A stretch of DNA of 64,000 nucleotides from Euphorbia lathyris (lineage: Eukaryota; Streptophyta; Magnoliopsida; Malpighiales; Euphorbiaceae), in NCBI RefSeq assembly GCF_963576675.1, contig NC_088910.1, forward strand, positions 30,010,531 to 30,074,530, given 5' to 3'. A program made the position numbers and the translations under genes. Below the pieces are notes generated by a model that was not told where the DNA came from, ran no database searches, and saw only the letters and a list, made by a program, of their open reading frames with translations. Positions within the stretch are counted from its first letter, which is position 1, and each line of letters opens with the position of its first letter. Of this stretch, positions 55,588 through 64,000 are shown one piece after another.

Positions 55588-56507
55588 GAGGGTGTTTGTT
55601 TCAGCTTTTCGGAGGAGCGTTTAGCGTTTCACTCCAAACCGCAGGAAATATAGTGTTTAGTTAGGTTTATATAACCGCATCGTTTAACATTTTCTCTGGA
55701 AACTGCAGCGTTTTGGAGCGTTTCACGAAAAGCTCATATTTGAAGCTTTTCATAAACAGTTGTTTGCAGTTAGTTGTTATTGACAGAATTATCCTTCTTA
55801 TTTTCACAAAATATGTTCATTCTTTAACATTATTTATATTTCTACAACATAATTACCGGAAAACAAGATTTTGTTGCGTTCAATAAATTTTTTATTTTTT
55901 ATATAGATTATTTTTATTAATTGGTGTAACACATTTTTTATTTTATAATAGGATAAGGTGCAAAAAATACCCCAATATTGTCTTTTGTACAAGTTGGACA
56001 AAAAATTTCCGATATTTCATCGAATTTATAAATATTAATTTTTAATTTTATTATTAAATCATAAAAAAATATGAAATATCTTTTTTAGAACTACCGATAT
56101 GTGCAATTGGTGTATAATAAGAAATAAAATATCTATGTTTCCTAATAATATCTGAAATCGACCCAACTTGCCAATCTTAGAGGTAAAATTGCTCTTAACT
56201 GTCAGCTTTATGGGTAAAATTGTACCCTTTTAGACATTAAGAGTAAAATTATTTCTAGTTGTAAACGTTATGTGCATTTTTTCACATTTTTCCTTTTATA
56301 ATTTCATCGTTGATTAATTTAAAACATGTCCATTTTAGACATTTTAAATCCGAACAGTAACAGTTCAATATAATTTTACCAAACACTAGTAATTAATAAA
56401 CTAATAACAAACAGCTAACAGCAACAACTAACAGCTTACTGTAACTGCAAATAGCTAACAGCAACCGCAACAGCTATTAGCTAACAGCTGAACCAAATAG
56501 GTCCTAA
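55588..56507. mobile_element. 'GTGTTTGTTTCAG' element with a nested fold-back insert
   Basis: The left end gtgtttgtttcagcttttcgg and right end ctgaaccaaataggtcct are imperfect inverses. The left 170 bp match 24966-25096 in reverse. The middle (55949-56298) is a second element with aggataaggtgcaaaaaatacc ends. Many 'agctaacagc' words lie near the right end. TSD not found. Confidence 0.55.
55949..56298. mobile_element. Fold-back element of the 53309 family, nested
   Basis: Starts aggataaggtgcaaaaaatacc and ends with the rough inverse. It shares 'gaggtaaaattgctcttaac' and 'gtaaacgtta' words with 53309-55550. Confidence 0.45.
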
Positions 56508-56792
56508 ATTAAATTTATAGAAATGATTCATACCAAGGTTAACTATTTTTTTTAATACTTACAGTTGTCATAGTACAGAAAGGTTTCCTTGAAAAATATA
56601 AAGAATGTTTTTTTTTTGGTAGGAGAAAAATATGAAGAAATTTTAAGTTCATAGATTTGATTTTAATTTTTCACAGATTAAAAGTAGAATTAAAAGAAAA
56701 AATAGGATAGAATGTAAAATCAAATAATTAAGTGAAAAGCAATAAATAATGATGATAGTCAAACTATCTCTTTCTTAATTTGGAGTAATAGA

Positions 56793-58339
56793 TGTGTAAC
56801 CCCGTCCCGGGTCACGTTGAAAACACATACAAACCAAGGAATTATCATAATTAAGCACAAACACCAACATAACTATATAAATGCTCCTCATTTATTACCG
56901 TCTACTAAAATCTCATAATCCAAGAATTTAAATAACCAACCAAACAATTTAACCTGTCAATAATGTTCACTTAAAATTAAGCAATTAATCAAATCCAATA
57001 ATATAATAAATCATAATTAATGTCTATGAAATTACTAATGGAAATGAGACGGTTGTGCTGGCCAGCCTGAATGTAGGATAAACCTGTAAATCTAGTAAAT
57101 AAGAGAACCTCTGAACCTAGCCTGAAAATTTCAACATAGCAATTAGTGAGCTGTCTACTCAATAAAAATAATTAGGAATATTTATATATATATATACATA
57201 TACACCTGCAGTTCATATATATCATGAAATCATTAAAATTAAATAGATGACATCTCAAACCGGACTTTCTATTACACATAATACCCTAAAGTTATTATAT
57301 TTATTTTAAGGGCCCTAGCTAAACTTAAGTGAAATATGTCTAATGGTCTTATGGTGTTTAACATCAAAATAGCTATGCATTATCGTCTACTCTTGCACGA
57401 CACACAACCTTGAGATTTCATAATATAAGTACTTTTATAATGGTACTGCTATCGTCTAATCTTGCAAGACATAGTACGAAGCCCAATCCAAAATTTAATA
57501 ACACCATGTCGTCTCCTCTTTCAAGACAGGTGTATGCGATCACAATATCAACAAACCTCCAGACCATTGTACCTATCCACTTAAGTTAGCTATTTATGTT
57601 TTGTTCCAACTCAAACATAATCCAATACAATTTCGTAATTCTTAATCTTCTGAACTCATATGCATTCTCATTTTGTAATGGTATAATTTCACAGCCAATA
57701 CCTCAATAGATAAATACATGAGCAACATGATTTTAAGAGGAACAAAACCTTATATCAATAAATTCAACTATACGTAGAACATTTGAAACTCCACATCTTA
57801 AATCACTATATATATAAATCAAGTACCAATTAAATGATAACCAAATACTCAACATACATTTAATTACAAAATATCAATAGACACTCACATAAATATATAT
57901 ATTTAGATATATGTATATAATCATGAGCAATTAAGTTTACCTCTCGTTCCAAAAAGCTAATCAAATTATTCGGGTTTTAATTGATCCATTACTGGCTCTC
58001 TGGAGTTTCACCGGAGTGCGGTGGTCGTCCGCCAGAAGTTACCGGAGATACCGGAATCGCGAACCGAGACTATCACGAGATAGCCAACGATCAGGGGAGT
58101 CCAAAAGTAAACTCCTTTCACTACTAAAATTGCCTAAAAGGTCGAGATCTGACATTTTTCCGATAAAAAATATCCGCTCAGATCACCATATTTTTCGATC
58201 AGAAAAATATCAATAGTGGTCTTAAAATGTTCCTCATGAAACAAAGAATTTAATGGTGTAATTTTCGTTTCAAAAGGTAACCGAAATAAGGAGTTATGAG
58301 GAAAAATATAATCGAAGAAAAAAAAAAAAAAAAAAAACG
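56793..58339 (+). repeat. Possible solo LTR or LTR remnant
   Basis: It begins tgtaaccccgtcccgggtca, a start seen in many gypsy LTRs, preceded by agatg. agatg also follows at 58340, after a poly-A run ending cga, so the end is not canonical. Inside are three spaced words of the type tcgtctaatcttgcaagaca (about 57382, 57452, 57508). No coding region. Weakly supported. Confidence 0.3.
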
Positions 58340-58804
58340 AAGATGGAAGATGATACAGTTCTACCCAAAACCAAAAATCGTTCCCTCTGTAACCTTACTA
58401 AAAAAAAACTTAAATAATAATACTAATAATAATAATATAAAACTTAAATAAAATAAAATTTAAATAAAGTGATCCACTAATTTAATAGTGAATTGTTATT
58501 TATAATATGTTTTTTTTTTCATTCGTAATATGTTTATACAGTATAGAAAAAAAATTGCAAAATACTCCCTATAAAATTATGGATGTTACAAGATCGCAAA
58601 AAATATATAATGGTTACCATAATATATTCTGTTTCTTTTCAACTTTCCAAATGAACCAACCCACATTATCATCTTTAACTATTTACTACTACCATGCTTG
58701 ATCTAACTGGTAAAAATTAATACCCATCAGTTTTCTACTCAGTCAACGATTTACTAAAGTTTTAATTTGTAATTTTTTTAAAAGGTTAAGTTCAATTTTT
58801 TACT
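58340..58804. other. AT-rich DNA, no gene seen
   Basis: Small AAT-rich repeats near 58410-58440. The 64-residue ORF at 58507-58701 is not credible. Confidence 0.6.
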
Positions 58805-59300
58805 ATAAGTTTAAATATGCTAAGGATCTTTTAGAGAAGTTTGGGATGCTAGAATACAAGCCTATTACAACTTTAATAGAGGTACATTCAAAGTTATGTT
58901 TCGCTGAAAGAAATGACTTAGAAGATGCTATCATGTGTAGACAAGTAGTTGGTAGCCTAATCTATCTCCCTCTAATGAGGCAGATATATCATATGGAGTG
59001 AGTATGTTGAGTTTATTTAGAAGCTATACAAATATTATACGATATGTCCGAGGTACCATGAATTATAATATCTTATACACAAAGAAAAGGAAGAAGGAAA
59101 GATTGATGTACGTGGATATTGTGATGTTGATTAAAATGGAGATCACAACACATGGCGTTTGACTATATGTTATATGTTTAGTCTCGAGTCATGACCTATA
59201 GCTTGATGCAGTAAAAGAAAACATGCGGTGTTCCTTATCAGTACCGAGGAAGAGTATAGGGCAGTAACCGCCTCAGCTCAAGAATGTATCTTTATCTCAA
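58805..59300 (+). pseudogene. Ty1/copia RT/RNase H fossil
   Basis: Heavily decayed frames give KYAKDLLEKFGMLEYKP, YRQ-like CRQVVGSLIYL, RYVRGTMNY-like sequence, STEEEYRAVTASAQE-like sequence near 59245, in the order expected of the end of copia RT and RNase H. Many frameshifts and stops. No LTR is recognised next to it, so it is an old solitary fragment. Confidence 0.75.
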
Positions 59301-59985
59301 ATATTATCGGAATTATACCAAGCAGATCATAATAATAGCCTTATAAGTTATAACTCTGGTATCATGAATGTATTTTATCCTAACTATTGAAAATTTTAAA
59401 ATTATAATAAATGAACAGTTTAGGCAGAAATTAAAAGTCAATGGCTATGGGAAAAGTGCATGAAATTAATAAGCACCAGTTGACGATTGCACAAGCTTAA
59501 TTTCACATCATTCATATAATTATCATGTAAATATTTGAGTTATGTCACTATCAACAACAAATGGAGACCATCAAAGGTTACTCCAGGCCTTCTACTTTTG
59601 GTATTAATTACAAATTCTTTTCGCTTCAACTCTTCAACTCCATAATATCTATATCCAATTATATGATTATAATCATTGATAAAATGAAGTTTTAGGTGTC
59701 TGATTAGACATGTTTGTCTTTCATATCTGAAAAATAGCTTTTAAAAAAATAGTTTTTTTGCAACAGTAAACAACAAATCGTAACAACAATCAGCAGGTAA
59801 ACCAAAAGTGTATAAGCTCTGTTTGAGTATATCATACCTCTAGCAACTGCATTATATATATAACGCTCTAGAAGAACCTGTCTAGACACCCGCTTAAGAC
59901 ATTTTATTTACAAGGTTTTTAATATAAAACTTATTTCAATTATAATAAAATAAATTATTAAAAATATATTCTTATTATGATCGTC
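59301..59985. other. AT-rich DNA, no gene seen
   Basis: No supported ORF, repeat end or RNA gene in about 680 bp. Confidence 0.6.
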
Positions 59986-60697
59986 GGTGCTCTCTCTTCG
60001 CCACCGTTTCTCTCTTCGGCCGGTTGGTGAGGTTGGTTTCTTGTTTCCTGGTCTGATTATTTACTCTGAATGTCTCTCCCAAAACCTATTTTTTGCAAAC
60101 CCTAAAAATGGATTTGGCTGCTACCTGTCAGATCTGTAGACGATGAGCGAGGGAGGTGATTCGTCGGTGTTGATCCGTCGTTGGTGAGAGGGTCTCTCCG
60201 ATTGTGAGAGTGTTTTAGCGGATCTGCGTATTGTTTTGATTCTTCTATTTAATTACAAACCTTTATTGTTTTTGAGTTGGGCTTGATTAGTTGAGTGGAT
60301 TTAGAGGTGTGGTGCGGCTAGGGTAGGGTTTGCGTTTTGGGGTGTTTGGTTTGGTTATGGGGCTTAAAGTTTTTTTTTGGATTTCAATTTCAAGTTTGTG
60401 TTTTGATTTTTTCTAAAGAAATGGGAAGTTTTGTTTTCTTTGGAAGATAGAATTGACATATTTTTGCTGATTTTTGTGCCGTTGGGCGCTTCTGCGCTGG
60501 TTTTGCTGATCTAGTTGTCTGTGAATTATTTGTTGGTGGACGTTGTTGGCGTTGGTTGATTTATTGAGGTCGATTTGAGAATATTCTGTTGTTGGGTGCT
60601 CTGCACTGGTTATTTGTTTTTGTGATAATTGTGTGCTGTGTTAGGCGTTTTGTGCTGGTTATTTTTGCTGTGCGTTTTTGTATTTCATAAGAGAGAT

Positions 60698-61789
60698 ATG
60701 GAGGCTGGGTTAGCATGAATGTATTTAGAGGGGAATGACGTATTGTCCATCGAAGTGGAAGGTCAAAATTAAGGGGATGGAAGGATAGATACTGGTTTGA
60801 GGTTTTTGGCACGGTTTGTTTCGGATAGGCCATTGAATTTTATGACGTTACAAAATCGTTTAGCTTTGTTGTGGAGGCCAGGGAGGGGTGGATATTCAGG
60901 AGGTGACTAAAACAATCTATATTCTATTGTGTTTTTTCATCCTGTGGATAGAGATAGAGTTTTAGCTGGCGGGTCCTTGGTCTTTCGATAATTACAATCT
61001 AATTATGGAAAATAGGAAGTGGGGAGATAGTCCGGATGAGATAGAGTTGTTTCAAATGCCGATTTGGGTGCATATTTATGGTTTGCCAGTAAGAACGATG
61101 TCGGAAAGTGTTGGAAAGCAGTTAGGAAATTTTCTAGGCTCATTCGTGGAATATGATATGAATAATATGGGTTTCCATAGGTAGTATATGAGAGTGAGGG
61201 TTGGTATTGATAGTAGACACCCATTGAAAAGATTTAAGAAAATCAAGTGTGGGGAAGGGAAGTGGGCGTTGGTCACATTTAAATATGAAAGGTTAGGAAT
61301 ATTTTGTTATATTTGTGGAATGATGGGGCATACGGATCGGTATTGTGAGAAGCTTTTTGATTTGCAAGGTGATGAAGTGGTGAGGGAATGGGGTGAGTGG
61401 TTAAAGGCTCAAGTCCGTAAAGGTGGGAGTCAAAGTGGGGCTAAATGGTTGAGGGAGGGAAGTGGAATGGGCATAAATGAGGGTGTTGGGTTTTATGGAA
61501 GGGGGGAAGAAGTACCTTGGGGGATATTGTGAATAAGGGTAAGGAGAAGTTGAGTGGAGGAGATATGTCTCAAATAAGGGTGGGTGATTTTGAAGTAGGG
61601 ATTTGCCCAGTGATGGGTCCTTTTGTGAAGATTCAGAAAGAAGAGCAAGGGGTGGAGGTGGATGAAGAGGAGGGGGTTGGGGATCATATGCTTGAGGATT
61701 CTGAGCTTGAGCTGACTGAAGCTCGGAAAAGGAGGAGGGAGGAAGGAAAAGGGAAGGATAGTCAGGTGAATGACCAGAAAGAAGGATAA
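60698..61789 (+). pseudogene. LINE ORF1 (DUF4283 plus zinc knuckle), several lesions
   Basis: ATG at 60698 opens MEAGLA and meets TGA at once. LEGNDVLSIEVEG, FHPVDRDRVLAGG and MPIWVHIYGLPVRTM mark the DUF4283 part. CYICGMMGHTDRYC (about 61310-61351) is a CX2CX4HX4C knuckle. A Glu/Lys-rich tail in another frame (61517-61789) ends the protein. At least two frame changes and stops (60716, 61184). The product would coat the LINE RNA. Confidence 0.82.
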
Positions 61790-61866
61790 TCTGTTCTAGT
61801 TATGGATGGGAGGGTTTCTTATGATGAGAGATCGGCGAGCCCTCGTAGTCAGGGCCGCCGGGTCCA

Positions 61867-64000
61867 ATGAGTTATATAAGTTGGAATTGTCGTGGTCTGG
61901 GAAACCACCGGGTAGATCTATCCCTAAAAGAGGTAGTTAGATGCCAAAAACCGACACTTTTATTTTTGATTGAGACATTGGTAGAAGAAAATAGAATGCT
62001 TTATTTAAAACAGAAAATGGGTTTTGAAGGAGTGTTTTCTGTAAATATAAGAGGGATGAGTGGAGGGTTGGCTTTGTTATGGAAAAAAGATTGGAAAGTT
62101 AGTATTGTTAGTTATTCGAATCATCATATTGATGCTTCGATATCTGATCATGTAAGGGGAGATTGGAGGTTTGTTGGTTTCTATGGTTATGCTGATCGGA
62201 GTAAGCATGGGGATTCCTGGAGGTTACTGAGACAGTTGGCTAGTGTGTCTAGTCTTCCTTGGGTTCTTATGGGTGATTTTAATTGCATCTTGAGGGCAAT
62301 AGAGAAAGAGGGAGGTGTGGAGTTCCCTAGTCACTTAATGCAGGAGTTTCAAAAGGTGCATGATGATTGTGAGTTACATGAACTAGTGCTACAATGTAGT
62401 CAGTTTACGTGGGAGAGAGGAAAGGGTTCTAATAATTGGATCCGTGAAAAATTGGATAGAGGATTTGCATCCAGTGATTGGATCTCTCGCTTTGTTGATT
62501 ATAATTTATCTTCAGTAGTGATGTCTTATTCTGATCATCTTCCTATCATTCTCAATTTAGAAACTGGTACTAGTAGAAAAAAGAAAAAACGGTTTTACTT
62601 TGAGGATAATTGGTTAAAAGAAAGAGAGTTTGGGGAGTTGGTTAGAGGGACTTGGAGGAATCAGGGAGTAAAGCCTGTACCAATAAAACTTACAGAGTGT
62701 ATCAGATCTATGGAGGATTGGGGTAGGGTTTTTAATTACCGGTTTCAAAGTCAAATCAGGCTTTGGAAAAAGAAAATGGAGACTTCGTATGGGAAGAAAG
62801 ATAGGGATTCTATTGATCTATTTTTTATGGCAAAACGGAAACTGAATGAGATTTTGGAGTCAGAGGAACGTTTCTAGAAGCAAAGGGCAAAGGCTTTTTG
62901 GTTATATGAGGGAGATAGGAATACAAAATTCTTCCATGCTAGTGTTATAGAGAGAAGGAAGAGAAATCAAATTGTTGTACTAGGTAATGGGCTTGGGGAG
63001 GAGACTGAGGATCAGGGTGCTATGCTTAGGATGGTTCAAGGGTATTTCAATGATGTTTATTCTAAAGGTGTAGTGAGGGAAAGTGAGACATTGGATGTGG
63101 TGGACTTGATAGTTGATGATTCTATGAATGAAATTCTTATTGCTCCTTTTGAGGTTGATGAGTTTAAAAATGCTTTATTTTCAATGGGTGCTAATAAATC
63201 TCCTGGACTAGATGGTCTTAACCCGGGTTTTTATCAAGCCTTTTGGGATACGATTGGGAGTGAAGTGGCGTGTGCTTGTATTGGGTGGTTAAGTCAAGGA
63301 GAATTTCCACATGGTCTTAATGATACAATTATTTCACTTATACCAAAGGTTGAAAAGGCGGTTCTGCTTAAGGATTTTCGACCAATTTCACTTTGCAATG
63401 TGTTGTATAAAATTGTTGCGAAGACTTTAGCTAATCGATTAAAGTCTGTTCTTCCCGCTTTGATTAGTGAGACTCAATCTGCGTTTGTCCCTGGAAGATC
63501 AATAATTGATAATGTGCAGGTTGCTTTTGAGTCAACACACTATATGAAAAGACAAAATAGGGGAGCTTCTGGACATGTGGCTCTTAAAATTGATATCAGT
63601 AAAGCCTATGACAGAGTTGATTGGGATTTCTTAAAAACTTTTATGGAAAGAATGGGATTTAATGAGGTTTGGGTGAAATGGATTATGCTTTGTGTGTCTA
63701 CTATTAAGTATAAAGTGGCAGTGAATGGAGAATTATCTGATGAGATTGTGCCAAAGAGGGGGCTTAGGCAGGGAGATCCTCTTTCCCCATATCTGTTTAT
63801 AATGTGTGCAGAGGTCTTATCTAAGCTTATTTTGAGGGCTTAAAGGTTGAATCTGATTTCGGGATGCAAAATTTGTAGACAGGCTCCAGCTATCTCACAT
63901 CTATTTTTTGCTGATGACAGTTTCTTGTTTTTTGGGGCCTCTGGTCAAGAAGCAAGAACAATTATGAGCATATTAGCTGAGTATGAAAAGGCATCTGGTC
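61867..64000 (+). pseudogene. LINE ORF2: endonuclease and reverse transcriptase, two stops
   Basis: Starts MSYISWNCRGLGNHR at 61867. AP-type endonuclease residues about 1-235: WNCRGLGN, IETLVEEN, MGDFNCIL, YSDHLPIIL all present. RT begins after residue 400: FRPISLCNVLYKIVAK, SAFVPGRSIIDN, DISKAYDRVDW, RQGDPLSPYLF, and the catalytic FADDS at about 63906. Frames 61867-62877 and 63022-63843 are in phase. TAG at 62875 stands where relatives have Trp and TAA at 63841 is the second stop. The C-terminal part lies outside the window. Confidence 0.9.

Larger units (their letters stand above)
59986..64000 (+). mobile_element. L1-type LINE, 5' 4 kb (continues past the window)
   Basis: A GC-richer 5' UTR (about 59986-60697, starting near cgtcggtgctctctcttcgcc) is followed by ORF1 and ORF2. 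The 5' end is approximate because no TSD can be checked. It is better preserved than the LINE at 2745-24965, with most endonuclease and RT motifs intact. Confidence 0.85.

Noticed and set aside
57382..57528. CRISPR-like array from three similar 20-bp words
   Set aside because: Eukaryotic context, imperfect words, irregular spacing and no cas genes.

Overview
This is a stretch of eudicot plant nuclear DNA. It is AT-rich, its genes have GT-AG introns, and it is dominated by plant-type retrotransposons (Sirevirus-like and other Ty1/copia, Tat-lineage Ty3/gypsy, L1 LINEs) and small TIR elements. The only ordinary host gene I can support is one intact, two-exon type I pectin methylesterase at 29115-31754 (+). 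Nothing in the window is bacterial, and I see no CRISPR array, tRNA or rRNA gene. Most transposon boundaries were fixed from target-site duplications (TSDs) read directly.

Left third (1-25.4 kb). A Ty3/gypsy gag remnant (1-583) is split by a 560-bp Mutator-like element (593-1152, 9-bp TSD). A dispersed repeat (1655-2699) carries two Harbinger-type MITEs; a second copy of the same repeat at 25105-25395 lacks both and serves as their empty site. Between the two lies an L1 LINE broken by two full-length Sirevirus-like elements. Copy 1 (3426-13271, +, TSD ctttt) sits in LINE ORF1. Copy 2 (14253-24590, -, TSD atcgg) sits in LINE ORF2. Both copies have gag, pol and a third ORF between pol and the 3' LTR. 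That ORF has its own conserved TATA box about 100 bp before its ATG. Copy 1 has lost protease and integrase; copy 2 has all domains but carries stops and frameshifts.

Middle (25.4-50.6 kb). An AT-rich interval with MITEs leads to the pectin methylesterase gene, followed by a long-TIR element, a 5'-truncated L1 with a 14-bp TSD, and a 615-bp pogo-like element that keeps a transposase C-terminal piece ending in a PCNA-binding (PIP-box) motif. A three-level nest follows: a 3'-truncated copia element (35.6-50.6 kb, -) is interrupted by a Tat-lineage gypsy element (37786-49135, -, TSD aagtc), which is itself interrupted by a solo Sirevirus LTR (47146-48481, TSD catac). The gypsy element carries an antisense, apparently spliced ORF between integrase and the 3' LTR.

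Right part (50.6-64 kb). No host gene. It holds several nested fold-back elements, a 1.7-kb solo LTR (53647-55357, TSD gagtg) with a run of 32 C just downstream of its TATA box, a copia RT/RNase H fossil, and the first 4 kb of a second, better preserved L1 LINE that runs off the window.

At nearly every place where a retroelement frame is cut by a single stop where tryptophan is expected, the codon is TAG, as expected from deamination of methylated cytosine in silenced transposons.
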